Below are positions 38,380 through 47,330 of a DNA stretch of 64,000 nucleotides, in pieces (the first letter of the stretch is position 1; each line of letters opens with the position of its first letter). The DNA is from Halorhodospira abdelmalekii (GTDB lineage Bacteria > Pseudomonadota > Gammaproteobacteria > Nitrococcales > Halorhodospiraceae), in assembly GCF_016583625.1 (NCBI RefSeq), contig NZ_NRRN01000011.1, forward strand, positions 1 to 64,000. Direction: 5' to 3'. A program made the position numbers and the translations under genes. The notes under the pieces were generated by a model, which was not told where the DNA came from, did no database searches, and saw only the letters and a list, made by a program, of their open reading frames with translations.

Positions 38380-40539
38380 CTAAAAGCGCAGTTCGGCGGT
38401 GATTCGCACATCTCTGCCAGGCTCGCTGCGGATGTGATAATGGCCATTATCATCTGCCCAAGCTAAGGATGTGTGCTCGGCATAACGGGTGTCGAAGAGG
38501 TTGTTGATGGCTAAGCCCAGCTTTAGCTCTTCGCCGCCGCCCGGGAGTCCAGAGGGGCCACACGGCAGCCACTCAACTTGGATGTCGTGCAGATCGTAGC
38601 CGTCGCGCTCTGGCTCGTCATCCGGGACGTCCGCATGGTTGCCGACCCAGGTCAGCGTATAGCCTAATGTGATTTGCTCGGATGCCGCCCAGCGGTTATC
38701 CCATACCAGGCGATCCCCGCCGATGCCGCCGCGGCGTCTGGATACTCCCTGCGGGTCGCCGTCCTCGTTGACCGTTTCGGCGCTCATGAAGCTAAGTTGC
38801 GTGTCGTAAGTGGCGTAGCCCCAGGCAGCGCGGATCTCGAAACCGCGGGTGATTAGGGTGTCGTCGCGGTTGATGATCCCCTGCAGGCCATTTGCAGGAA
38901 CCGATCCTCCTCCTTGGCGATCGATGCTGTTGTCGATGTGGGTTGCGAATAGGGTGGTCTTGAACTCGAGACTGTCGTGCTCGCGGAGCACATCGCGGGC
39001 ATCGAAGCTCAGACCGCCCTCCCAGCGTGTGGATTCCTCGGCCTTGAAGGGCTCGCCATCGTTTAGGTTGGTGTCGACCGGTTCCCCAGCCCGGGGGCCA
39101 ATCTCGATAGCCCGATCAATCCACGCCATCCAGCCAATCGGGATAATCCCGCTGCCGCTCACCGCCTCGCCATAGCCGGCGAAGGCTGTCCAGCTTTCGC
39201 TCAAGTCGAACTCAGCGCTTAGATTGGGGGATAGGGCGTTACCTGATACGTCCTGATCTGCGAAGTCGCTGTAGTAGTCATCAAAACGTGCCCCTAGCGA
39301 TACCCCCAAGCGTCCGTAACGCATCCGGTTTTGTAAGAAGAGACCGAGATTGCGTGATTCGTGGCTGAGATCAGGCCTATCAGGGTGGTTGTTTTGGCCA
39401 TCCTCCAGGTAGTAGTCAGCCCCCGCGGTCAACCGATGTTCGCTATCCCCGAGGTGAAAAGTGAAGGTATTGCGCAGATTGGCGCCGTGCTCCAGGGCAC
39501 GGGTCTCGCTCTCATCATCGAGGCGTTTGAGGCGGTTGTCATTGCGGTAGATGTTGAACCGCCACTCTATATGGTTAGCATCCGGGTCGTAGTGATGCGC
39601 GAAGGTCCAGGTGTCACGCTCGCGCTCTTGTCGAACCTCGTCCTGCCGGGTGTAGAGTTCGGGATCGCCAAAATCACTGCCTATGGAGCCGTAGGCGTGG
39701 TCGCCGACGAAGGTATTGCGCTGGGCGCTCAAGCGCAGCTCGTGGTCGTTGAAGCGCGACTCGCCGCCGTTTCTCTCCGGTATCCGGCTGAGCTTAAGCA
39801 TGTAGTCGCGGTCCCGTCCCCCCGAACCGGGCATAGTGCCGCCTTCGCCCATGCGATAATCGTCGCGGTTTGCGGCGCTGATGTGAGAGAGGATGCCGGT
39901 GTTGTGGCTCAGCATGGCGTAGGCGGTGGCCGAGCCGCGATACGATTGATCAGCACTGGCGGAGCCGGTTTTGGCCCGAGCCCCATGATTTTGATCGGGC
40001 AGCAGTAGATCCTGAGCATCTTTGGTGGTAAAGCGAATGCTCCCGCCAAGTGCGCCTGCGCCTTGGTCGGCGGCGGGGCTTGGGTCAATGTCGACCGCTT
40101 TAAGAAGGTCCGGGTCGATGCCACTCAGACCACCGCGGTGCTGGTGCAGATCGCGCCCCTCGCGTGCCCCATCGATCGTCACGTTTAAATTGTTGGCCTC
40201 AATGCCCCGCAGATAGAGGCGTTGCGCGTTGCGGCTGCCGCCGCCGACGCTCGCCGCTGCCTCGCCGCGAAAGATCTCGCCGCTATGGGATGCCTGACGA
40301 CGTTGCAGTAGCTCACTGCTGATACTGCTAGCACCGCCCGCAGCGCCGGCTTCGATGGTGACCGGTGAGAGCAAGGTTGTGCCGGTGGCTGAGCTGGTGG
40401 CGATGGCTGAGCTGGCGGCGATGGCTTGGCTATCCTGGTGCCCGGCCAGCAGGGTCTGGGGGTAGAGGGCCGATAGGGACAGTAAGCCTAACGATCCGAG
40501 TGAAAATCGTCTTAAATGATGGGAATCAAACCTTAACAT
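38380..40539 (-). CDS. TonB-dependent outer-membrane receptor under cobalamin riboswitch control
   Basis: 719 residues. A signal peptide precedes a plug domain at about 60-175 (RLYLRGIEANNLNVTIDGAR, then GAGALGGSIRFTTKDAQDLL). A 22-strand-type barrel ends in RDVRITAELRF with the terminal phenylalanine. The plug resembles receptors annotated for heme as much as BtuB. The substrate is inferred to be a corrinoid because a cobalamin riboswitch precedes the gene and ABC importer and cbi genes follow it. It appears full length. Confidence 0.88.
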   Translation of the reverse strand: MLRFDSHHLRRFSLGSLGLLSLSALYPQTLLAGHQDSQAIAASSAIATSSATGTTLLSPVTIEAGAAGGASSISSELLQRRQASHSGEIFRGEAAASVGGGSRNAQRLYLRGIEANNLNVTIDGAREGRDLHQHRGGLSGIDPDLLKAVDIDPSPAADQGAGALGGSIRFTTKDAQDLLLPDQNHGARAKTGSASADQSYRGSATAYAMLSHNTGILSHISAANRDDYRMGEGGTMPGSGGRDRDYMLKLSRIPERNGGESRFNDHELRLSAQRNTFVGDHAYGSIGSDFGDPELYTRQDEVRQERERDTWTFAHHYDPDANHIEWRFNIYRNDNRLKRLDDESETRALEHGANLRNTFTFHLGDSEHRLTAGADYYLEDGQNNHPDRPDLSHESRNLGLFLQNRMRYGRLGVSLGARFDDYYSDFADQDVSGNALSPNLSAEFDLSESWTAFAGYGEAVSGSGIIPIGWMAWIDRAIEIGPRAGEPVDTNLNDGEPFKAEESTRWEGGLSFDARDVLREHDSLEFKTTLFATHIDNSIDRQGGGSVPANGLQGIINRDDTLITRGFEIRAAWGYATYDTQLSFMSAETVNEDGDPQGVSRRRGGIGGDRLVWDNRWAASEQITLGYTLTWVGNHADVPDDEPERDGYDLHDIQVEWLPCGPSGLPGGGEELKLGLAINNLFDTRYAEHTSLAWADDNGHYHIRSEPGRDVRITAELRF

Positions 40540-40684
40540 TCAGCGCTCCTCATCCTCTGATGGGCGCTGGCGACAGTTACTGGGGGAAGGGCGGTGTGCT
40601 GGCGATACAACAGCGCGCGGATACGCTACTGTACGATTACAGACAGGCCTGCGCCCCCAGGCGCGCCGCCCGCACGCCGTTACA

Positions 40685-40957
40685 TGGGTTGTGGTGGGAC
40701 GGTCTCCGGGCTCGTGGGTCAGCCAGATCGACACCAACTCTGTCTGCTGTCGACCTGCTGAACGGATCGCCTTCCCACGGAGGCCGCCTGAGCGACGGCT
40801 GTTCCGCAGTGGCCTTTCTGCCTGCTCCGTATGGGGTTGCCTTAGCTACGCCCGTATGGGAGCACGCTGATCCGCTATACCCACCTACCGTTGCGGGGGC
40901 AGCGCCGGCTTCACTGCCAATTGCAGCTGTACCGGACTTCCCGTTTCCCAACCAGTG
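40685..40957 (-). promoter_or_regulatory. Cobalamin riboswitch upstream of the TonB receptor
   Basis: On the minus strand the conserved core reads GGCGCTGCCCCCGCAACGGTA near 40880-40905, and the B12 box region GAGCCCGGAGACCGTCCC near 40695-40712. The 5' paired element begins around GGGAAACGGGAAGTCCGGT. The spacing between core and B12 box is long, implying an expanded peripheral domain. It would shut off the TonB receptor and the genes behind it when adenosylcobalamin is abundant. Confidence 0.85.
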
Positions 40958-41063
40958 GTTACAAGACTCAAGGGATATCCCTTTGAGGCGGGGCATGCTA
41001 GCAGTGGTTGAGAAGTAAAAGCAAATTGCCGTCGCTAGCCGCTCTGTTTCGCCTTTCGACGCT

Positions 41064-42221
41064 TTACGGCGAAAGGTGGTGCGAGTTCGATGATGCTAGC
41101 GAGGCGCCGACTTGCTGGCCTTGGCGGTCGAAGATCAGCACTTCAAGCTCCGGCTGATCGGCGCCGAGCATCGCCCGAGCTTGCTCGTGAGCGCGCGCGG
41201 CGATCGCATCCCCCAATGGAAGGGCGGCTCGACGGGCGCGGCCGAAGGCCTCGGCGACCGTGTTGGCCGCGCTGATCTCCTGCTGGCACTCGGGCGAGGC
41301 GCCGATTTCGGCGGCCACGGCTGCTAACTGCGCTAGATCGGCTTGGCCGCAGCGCGAGTGCAGATCCATAAAGCCCTGGGCCAGTTTGGTGATCTTGGCG
41401 ACGCCGCCGGCGATGGTCAAAAAGGGCACCGGGTGGCGGCGTAGATACTTCAGCACGCCGCCGACGAAATCGCCCATATCGATCAGCGCTGCATCGCTCA
41501 ATCCGTAGTGAGCCTGCACGGCTTGCTCGGAGGTGCGCCCGGTGCTGGCGGCGATGTGGCGGATGCCGGCAGCGCGAGCGACATCGATACCGCGCTGGAT
41601 GCTGTGAATCCAGGCTGCACAGGAGAACGGGATCAGGACACCAGTGGTCCCGAGCACCGAGAGGCCGCCGACAATCCCCAGGCGCGGATTGAGTGTGTGG
41701 GCGGCGAGGGAGGCGCCGCCACGAATCGCGATGTGGACCGTTAAGTCGCTCCCTGGGGGGGCAATGTCGTTGACTGCCTGGGTGATGTAGCGGCGCGGTT
41801 CGGGGTTGATCGCAGGCTCGCCGATGGCAACGGGCAGGCCGGGACGCTCGACCGTGCCGACCCCCTCGCCGGCGCACAGCCGGAGGCCGGTATTCGGTTG
41901 GCCGTGTGCGACGGTGGCGATGATTGCCGCGCCGTTGGTGATATCGGGATCGTCGCCCGAGTCTTTGATGACCGCTGCTTGGGCCCACTGGCCTTGCGCG
42001 TCGCGGCCGACCTGCTGCTGGGCGAGGGCAAAGGCAGGCTGGCGGTCGCGGGGCAGTCTGATCTGCACGGGGTCGGGGAAGTGGCCGGTGAGCAGGGCCG
42101 AGCAAGCGGCCTTGGCCGCCGCCGCTGCGCAGGCACCGGTCGTCCAGCCGCGACGCAGGCGGTCGCCCTGTTCGCCGCCGTCGCTATCCGAGTCGATTTC
42201 GGTTGTTGCCATGACCGCCAT
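41064..42221 (-). CDS. cbiD: Cobalt-precorrin-5B C1-methyltransferase
   Basis: 385 residues. CbiD signatures are LRRGWTTGACAAAAAKAA, VIKDSGDDPDITNGA, GVGTVERPGLPVAIGEPAIN, and STGRTSEQAVQ followed by DMGDFVGGVLKYLRR. CbiD occurs only in the anaerobic (early cobalt insertion) pathway. The start overlaps the end of the CbiG-CbiH fusion gene by about 30-38 bases, depending on which of two ATGs is used. The stop is about 100 bases before the minus-strand riboswitch. Confidence 0.94.
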   Translation of the reverse strand: MAVMATTEIDSDSDGGEQGDRLRRGWTTGACAAAAAKAACSALLTGHFPDPVQIRLPRDRQPAFALAQQQVGRDAQGQWAQAAVIKDSGDDPDITNGAAIIATVAHGQPNTGLRLCAGEGVGTVERPGLPVAIGEPAINPEPRRYITQAVNDIAPPGSDLTVHIAIRGGASLAAHTLNPRLGIVGGLSVLGTTGVLIPFSCAAWIHSIQRGIDVARAAGIRHIAASTGRTSEQAVQAHYGLSDAALIDMGDFVGGVLKYLRRHPVPFLTIAGGVAKITKLAQGFMDLHSRCGQADLAQLAAVAAEIGASPECQQEISAANTVAEAFGRARRAALPLGDAIAARAHEQARAMLGADQPELEVLIFDRQGQQVGASLASSNSHHLSP

Positions 42222-44115
42222 CGCTATCGCCAGTGCTGTCGCTGTCGCTGTCGTTGCTATGCTGGTTATCGATCTCTGAGGCGGACTGAGGTGTCAGCCG
42301 CAGCAGCAAATCGCCGTGGAGATCGCAGAGTTCCAGGCTGCTCAGGCCCCCGGGGCGACGAAGCAGAAAGCCGTCGGTGATCCGCTGCGTATCGATAACG
42401 AGTTGTGACTGTGCGGCTGCCAGTGTGAGTCGTCCCCCCTCAAGTCGGACGCGGTCGGGGTCGACCTCCAGCTGCAGCAAGACGCCCTCCGGCGTGGCAG
42501 TAGTGGCCGACAGGCGCGGGCTGCGGCAGTGCTCGGTAAGGACTGCAGCGAGATCGTGCGGTGCGATCGGCCGGCTGGAGAAGGGATCGTCCGCGTCGGT
42601 CAAGCGCTCCTCGACGGCGGTGACAATTTCGGCCCACGGCACGTCGAAGTGGTGCATAGCCGCTTCGAGCTGGGTGGCCGCTTCGATGTTTGGATCGTGG
42701 TGTGACCGAAGCCACGCCCTGACTTCTGCATGCCAGCCTTCGAGACCGAGCGGCAGCGACTGTCCCCGCTTGACCGGTGTCGTCTGGGTCGTTGCGGAGC
42801 GACTTGGCGGTGCCTGCTGCTCACCACGCCCACCACGGCCATCACGCTCAACGAGTTCGCCATACTCGCTGTTCTGTCCATGCTGGTCTTGCTGTCCGTG
42901 CTGGTTGTATTTCGTGCGATAACCGCGCGGGGTGATCATGCAGCCGGCTTGCTGATAAGTGGCCGAATTGCCGATCAACACGGTACTGAGCATGTCGAGT
43001 TCGCTCTCGTGCAGCGCTGCCAGGGTGGTCAGTTCGCTGCGTTGCCCTTCACGGTAGGCGGCCCGGACGATGGCAACCGGTGTCTGCGGGTGGCGATAGC
43101 GCAGCAGGATCTGTTGGGCCGCAACGATGTGCCGCGTCCGCTTACGGCTCGCTGGATTGTAGAGGGCAACGACAAAGTCGCCACGTCCGGCGCTGGCAAG
43201 ACGGCGGGCAATGACCGGCCACGGGGTGAGCAGGTCGGAGAGCGAGACGGCGCAAAAATCGTGCGAGAGCGGGGCGCCGACTAAGCTGGCACTGGCACTC
43301 AGGGCGGTGACCCCAGGGATGACCTCGACGGCAACCGCATGGCCACGCTCCATCAGCAGTTCGTAGATCGGTGCGGCCATGCCGTAGACCCCGGCGTCGC
43401 CAGAGGAGATCAGTGCTACGCGTTTGCCCTGGGCGGCGTGGGCGTAGGCCTGCTCGGCGCGTTCAAGCTCCTCGGTCATGCCGCGGCTGATCACCTGCTG
43501 CGTGGTGATGAGATCGGCGATGATGGCCAGGTAGGTCTTATAGCCGACAACGATCTCGGCACTGCGGATGGCTTGTTCGGCGCGCGGGCAGAGTAAGCTG
43601 CGATCTCCCGGCCCGATGCCGACGACACTGATCTTGCCGCCGTCCTTGAGCGGCGCTTGTCCCGGCTCGTGGAGCAGGGCGACAGCGACAGTGACGTTCT
43701 TGCCATCGCCGCCGCGCCGGCGCCGCTTTTCGATCAGCAGGGCGCGGCTGTCGGTATCGGCGAAGCGTAGGGCTGCGGCCTCGGCGACTGCCGGCGTGCC
43801 GGTGTAGCGGGCGACGGTGGCCGACGGGTGAGGAACGGGGATGGCGGCGAGCTCCGCGGCGCTGTAGCAGACCAGAGGCCATCCTTGTTCAGCGGCGAGG
43901 GCGTTGAGCGCCGGTTCATCCTGTTTGAGCGTGATCGTGGCGAGCGCGGCGACCGCAGCAAAGTCGAGACCGGCGTCGGCCAAAGCGATGCGGATCGTCT
44001 GCTCCAGGGTCGTCTGCGCAGCTCCGCGATCGCAGCCGACGCCGACGACCACACGAACGGCCGGAGGGGTGTCGTGATCGTAGTCTGCGCAGGGAGGGTT
44101 GAGGTGGGACGACAT
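42184..44115 (-). CDS. cbiH: Fusion: CbiG C-terminal domain, CbiH (C17-methyltransferase) and a HemS/HmuS-like C-terminal domain
   Basis: 643 residues from the ATG at 44115. Residues 20-155 look like the CbiG/CobE C-terminal domain (VVVGVGCDRGAAQTTLEQTI). Residues 161-400 are a complete CbiH/CobJ SAM methyltransferase (ISVVGIGPGDRSLLCPRAE, SSGDAGVYGMAAPIYELL, VVALYNPASRKR). A Gln/Gly-rich linker follows. Residues 458-610 are an extra domain; the run RITDGFLLRRPGGLSSLELC and GDLLLRL resembles the repeat end of HemS/HmuS heme-handling proteins. An acidic Asp/Ser tail ends the protein. CbiG and CbiH act at consecutive steps (precorrin-3B methylation with ring contraction, then lactone opening). 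The N-terminal CbiG part is encoded separately at 47340-48164. Confidence 0.85.
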   Translation of the reverse strand: MSSHLNPPCADYDHDTPPAVRVVVGVGCDRGAAQTTLEQTIRIALADAGLDFAAVAALATITLKQDEPALNALAAEQGWPLVCYSAAELAAIPVPHPSATVARYTGTPAVAEAAALRFADTDSRALLIEKRRRRGGDGKNVTVAVALLHEPGQAPLKDGGKISVVGIGPGDRSLLCPRAEQAIRSAEIVVGYKTYLAIIADLITTQQVISRGMTEELERAEQAYAHAAQGKRVALISSGDAGVYGMAAPIYELLMERGHAVAVEVIPGVTALSASASLVGAPLSHDFCAVSLSDLLTPWPVIARRLASAGRGDFVVALYNPASRKRTRHIVAAQQILLRYRHPQTPVAIVRAAYREGQRSELTTLAALHESELDMLSTVLIGNSATYQQAGCMITPRGYRTKYNQHGQQDQHGQNSEYGELVERDGRGGRGEQQAPPSRSATTQTTPVKRGQSLPLGLEGWHAEVRAWLRSHHDPNIEAATQLEAAMHHFDVPWAEIVTAVEERLTDADDPFSSRPIAPHDLAAVLTEHCRSPRLSATTATPEGVLLQLEVDPDRVRLEGGRLTLAAAQSQLVIDTQRITDGFLLRRPGGLSSLELCDLHGDLLLRLTPQSASEIDNQHSNDSDSDSTGDSDGGHGNNRNRLG

Positions 44116-44161
44116 AGGTTCTCTGGTGCTCTGGTGCTCTGAAAAGGTGCTAGAATCTCGC

Positions 44162-44345
44162 GCGGATGGTGCCCGGCGTGTGCCGGGAGAATAGGGAAAC
44201 CGGTGCGGAGCGCTTCTCCTAACCCGGTGCTGCCCCCGCAACTGTAATCGGAGAGTGCCCTTCATCGCCACCGGCTAGCCCCTACTTGGGGGCGGACGGG
44301 AAGGCGGAGGGTGCCGCGACCCGTAAGCCAGGAGACCTGCCATCC
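44162..44345 (+). promoter_or_regulatory. Cobalamin riboswitch upstream of the cobalt transporter
   Basis: A near-consensus cobalamin riboswitch: GGTGCCCGGCGTGTGCCGGG (5' hairpin), GGGAAACCGGTGCGGAG, GGTGCTGCCCCCGCAACTGT, and the B12 box AAGCCAGGAGACCTGCC (44326-44342). Downstream, hairpins CCGGAC-GGGGT-GTCCGG (44362-44378) and TCGCC-AGT-GGCGA are candidates for the expression platform. No gene is seen between 44346 and the start at 44580. It probably controls the nikL-like/cbiMQO operon. Confidence 0.95.
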
Positions 44346-44579
44346 AGCGCAAGCCGCCAGACCGGACGGGGTGTCCGGCGGAGGGATCGCCAGTGGCGAT
44401 ATGTCTCAGCCTCGGGCTGTGGGACATCTCCTTTCGAAGACGCGCACTCCACCGGGACGGCTGTGGTAAACCCACGCTGCACGCCTTCCACCGGGGGTGT
44501 CGCCGCGTTTCTAACCGAAAGGATCCGATCGTGACTCGATTTTCACCGTCCCACGTTTTGCTTTGCTTTGGAGATTGTC

Positions 44580-45155
44580 ATGACGGCCCGCTCTAACGGC
44601 GGTGTCATGAGGATGCCCCGGGTGGGTGCTGGGGTGATGAGTGCAGTGACTGCTGGGGGGATTGCTGGGTTGCTGGCACTGGCGCCATCGGTCGCCCTGG
44701 GCCACGCCGCATTGCTCGATGCCGAGGCCACTACGGCCGTCCGTCTGCACGCTCACTACGATACCGGAGACCCGATGGCCGAGGCGCAGGTCATCATCTA
44801 CGCCCCCGACGATCCGGCAAGTGCCTGGAGCCGCGGCACGACCGACGCCGAGGGACGCTATCTCTTTGCCCCCGACCCGGAGTTGCCGGGGCGTTGGACC
44901 GTGCAGGTGCGCCAGGCCGGACACGGAGCCGTCGCCCATGTGGAGATCGGCCCTGCCGGTGGTGGTGACGACACCGCCGGTGCTGAAGGCGCCGATGCCG
45001 CCGGCGATTCCGCTCCCGCTGTTGTAGCGGTGACGGGCGACTCGACGGAGTCTGGAGCGTTGCAGCGCGTGGTGATGGTCGCGCTGGTGGCCTGGGGTGC
45101 GCTGGGCACGGCGCTCTTCTTCTGGCGTCGGAGGCGTGGCGATGCATCTGCCTGA
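44580..45155 (+). CDS. NikL/CbiL-type accessory protein of the cobalt ECF transporter
   Basis: 191 residues. GGAG lies six bases before the ATG. An N-terminal hydrophobic segment (about 20-42) is followed by a carboxypeptidase-regulatory-like beta domain (HAALLDAEATTAVRLHAHYD, DPMAEAQVIIYAPDDP, TDAEGRYLFAPDPELPGRWT). A Gly/Ala/Asp-rich stretch and a C-terminal TM helix ending in WRRRRG complete it. This layout matches NikL-type extra membrane components encoded with CbiM/NikM-class metal transporters. The conserved His-Ala after the first TM (GHAALL) may face the periplasm. It is the first gene after the riboswitch. Confidence 0.75.
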   Translation: MTARSNGGVMRMPRVGAGVMSAVTAGGIAGLLALAPSVALGHAALLDAEATTAVRLHAHYDTGDPMAEAQVIIYAPDDPASAWSRGTTDAEGRYLFAPDPELPGRWTVQVRQAGHGAVAHVEIGPAGGGDDTAGAEGADAAGDSAPAVVAVTGDSTESGALQRVVMVALVAWGALGTALFFWRRRRGDASA

Positions 45156-45765
45156 CGGGCTGCTACCGGTTGGCATGGCCATCGGCGGCTACGTCGGCAG
45201 CGCCGCGCTGCTTGGGTTCAGTCTCGCCCGGATTGCGCGCCTGCCCGATCCGGGCGCGGCCATGCCGAGGGCGGCAATGCTGACGGCCATCTTTTTCGCC
45301 GTCTCTTCCCTCGCCGTACCGGTGCCGCCAACGACGGTGCATCCGTTGCTGGCTGGGCTGATGGGTGTGCTGCTGGGCTGGTATGCGGTACCGGCGATCT
45401 TGGTCGGGCTCTTCCTGCAGGCGGTCCTCTTCGGCCATGGCGGGCTGACTACGCTGGGACTAAACGGCCTGATCTTGGCCCCGGCGGCGTTGATTGCCTG
45501 GGGGGCTTGGCGCGCCCTGGAACCACGACTGCCTACCCTCGCAGCGGTGATCGCCGGCAGTGGGGGGGTCGTGCTGTCGCTGGCGGTCTTCGCCGCCTTC
45601 GTGCTGCTGGGGCTCCCAGCCGAGGTCGATGCGGCGGCGGAACGGGCCGCGCTGGCCCTCTTTCTGCTCGCCCATTTGCCACTGGTGTTGGCCGAAGGGG
45701 TGCTCGTCGTCGTCGTGCTGCGAGTGCTGGCCAGGGTGGAGCCGGGACTGCTGCCCCGTGCCTAA
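45142..45765 (+). CDS. cbiM: Cobalt ECF transporter S component
   Basis: 207 residues from the ATG at 45142, giving the obligatory Met-His N-terminus (MHLPDGLLP) whose amino group and histidine bind Co2+ in CbiM/NikM proteins. Six or seven membrane helices follow, with the conserved PVPPTTVHPLLAGLMGVLLG and QAVLFGHGGLTTLGLN segments. It overlaps the preceding gene by 14 bases. Cobalt rather than nickel is inferred from the cobalamin riboswitch and the neighbouring pathway. Confidence 0.92.
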   Translation: MHLPDGLLPVGMAIGGYVGSAALLGFSLARIARLPDPGAAMPRAAMLTAIFFAVSSLAVPVPPTTVHPLLAGLMGVLLGWYAVPAILVGLFLQAVLFGHGGLTTLGLNGLILAPAALIAWGAWRALEPRLPTLAAVIAGSGGVVLSLAVFAAFVLLGLPAEVDAAAERAALALFLLAHLPLVLAEGVLVVVVLRVLARVEPGLLPRA

Positions 45766-46534
45766 CGGAGTGCGCCCAGTGCCTGACGGCGATACCCTCG
45801 ATACCTTGGCTCGTCCAGAGCGGGCGGGTCTGTTGCCGTATGATCCACGGGCGCGCCTGGCGATGGCACTGTTTCTGGCCTTCGGTTTTGCGGCGGTGGA
45901 GCAGGTGACGACCCTGCCGCTGCTGCTGGTACTGGCGCTACTGCTGGCGTGTGCTTCGGGGCAGCTGTGGTCTCTCCTGCGTAGGCTGCGGGCGCCGCTC
46001 GTACTGGCGGGTGCCCTGTTGTTGGTCTTTCCGCTCGTGGCTGGGCCGACGGTGCTGTGGCAGGCTGGTCCGCTCCGGCTGCACGTCGAAGGGCTGCAGT
46101 TCGGCTTGCTGTTTGCCGGTCGGCTGTTGGCGATCGTCACCGTGACGCTGGCGCTGCTGGCAACGTTACCACCGCACCGGCTGGCAGCCGGGCTGCGTGG
46201 TCTCAAGGTGCCAGGTGTGCTGGCCGACTTGCTGCTGCTGACGCTGCGCTACCTTGAGGAGTTGCGGGGCGAGATCGTGCGCGCCTGCCTGGCGCGGCGC
46301 TTGCGCGGTGGTCGGTCGCGGTGGCGCGACCTCCCGGGGTACGGTCTGCTGCTGGCTGCTGCGCTGATCCGTGGTCAGCGCCGTGCCGCGACCGTCTGGG
46401 CGGCGATGCGGCTGCGCGGCCACTCCGGCGCTCTCGCAGCACCGCTGGCGCCGATGGTGGCGCGTGACTGGGCCGGGGTTGCGTTGGCTGCTGGGCTGGC
46501 CCTCTTGGTGCTCCTTGGGGATCGACTCGGATGA
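45758..46534 (+). CDS. cbiQ: Cobalt ECF transporter T component
   Basis: 258 residues from the GTG at 45758, overlapping the cbiM stop. GTG codons at 45770 and 45779 are alternatives. Five hydrophobic helices and the energy-coupling motifs LRYLEELRGEIVRACLARRL and RRAATVWAAMRLRGHSG (the Ala-Arg-Gly coupling helices) define CbiQ. It couples CbiO ATP hydrolysis to CbiM. The stop overlaps the cbiO start by four bases. Confidence 0.9.
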   Translation: MPNGVRPVPDGDTLDTLARPERAGLLPYDPRARLAMALFLAFGFAAVEQVTTLPLLLVLALLLACASGQLWSLLRRLRAPLVLAGALLLVFPLVAGPTVLWQAGPLRLHVEGLQFGLLFAGRLLAIVTVTLALLATLPPHRLAAGLRGLKVPGVLADLLLLTLRYLEELRGEIVRACLARRLRGGRSRWRDLPGYGLLLAAALIRGQRRAATVWAAMRLRGHSGALAAPLAPMVARDWAGVALAAGLALLVLLGDRLG

Positions 46535-47307
46535 CCGCGCGGTTGCAGGCGCAAGGGCTGGCGGTGGCCTGGGCGGGTCAGACGCCGTTGCTCACCGGCC
46601 TCGATATCGCATTGACACCGGGTGAGCGGGTGGGGCTGGTTGGTCCGAACGGCTCCGGCAAGTCGAGCCTCTTTCTGACGCTGGCGGGCGTGTTGCCGGC
46701 GGCGGCTGGCGGGGTGGAGATCGATGGTGTGCCGGTTCGCCCCGGCACCTTTAACCCCTCGGTTGGCCTTGTCTTCCAGCAGGCCGAGGATCAACTCTTC
46801 TGCCCCACCCTGGCTGAGGATGTCGCCTTCGGTCCGCGTAACCTCGGCCTCACCGGCGCGGCCCTTGAGGCGCGTGTCGCCGAGGCGCTCGCCCTCTGTG
46901 GGCTGACCGATCTAGCAGCACGCCCCGTTCACCACCTCTCGGGCGGCGAAAAACGGCGCGCTTGTATCGCCGGTGTGCTGGCCTTGCGACCGCGGCTGCT
47001 GCTTCTTGATGAGCCTTCCGCTGCGCTCGATCTGCGCAGCCGCCGTCGGCTGATCACGCTCCTCTCCGGTATGGAGCAGACCCTCGTGGTGGCGAGCCAC
47101 GACCTGGAAATGATCCTCGACCTCTGTTCCCGCGTGATCGTGATCGACGCTGGCTGCATACGCGCCGACGGCCCGAGCGCAGAGATTCTCGGCGACCGCG
47201 CCCTGATGGAGGCGCATGGCCAAGAGGTACCGGCTAGTCTCGCACCTTATGGGGACCGCACCTTATGCACACCTTATGGGGACAGATTTATTAATCTGTC
47301 CCCATAA
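46531..47307 (+). CDS. cbiO: Cobalt ECF transporter ATPase
   Basis: 258 residues. Walker A is LVGPNGSGKSSLFLTLAG, the Q-loop VGLVFQQAEDQLFCPTLAED is typical of CbiO, the signature is LSGGEKRRACIAGVLA and Walker B is LLLLDEPSAALD. The last 20 residues (PYGDRTLCTPYGDRFINLSP) come from a palindromic repeat and its flanking copies. The TAA stop lies inside the palindrome stem, so the tail was acquired by repeat insertion. Confidence 0.93.
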   Translation: MTARLQAQGLAVAWAGQTPLLTGLDIALTPGERVGLVGPNGSGKSSLFLTLAGVLPAAAGGVEIDGVPVRPGTFNPSVGLVFQQAEDQLFCPTLAEDVAFGPRNLGLTGAALEARVAEALALCGLTDLAARPVHHLSGGEKRRACIAGVLALRPRLLLLDEPSAALDLRSRRRLITLLSGMEQTLVVASHDLEMILDLCSRVIVIDAGCIRADGPSAEILGDRALMEAHGQEVPASLAPYGDRTLCTPYGDRFINLSP

Positions 47308-47308
47308 G
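47273..47308. repeat. Palindromic repeat, copy 2, containing the cbiO stop codon
   Basis: Inverted repeat with 16-base arms CTTATGGGGACAGATT/AATCTGTCCCCATAAG around TATT. The arm includes the same GGGGACAGATT core as the other copies. The cbiO stop is at 47305-47307 within the right arm. The transcript would form a strong hairpin at the gene end, so it may act as a terminator. Confidence 0.9.
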
Positions 47309-47330
47309 ATGGGAGTTGGGGACGGGAGTG

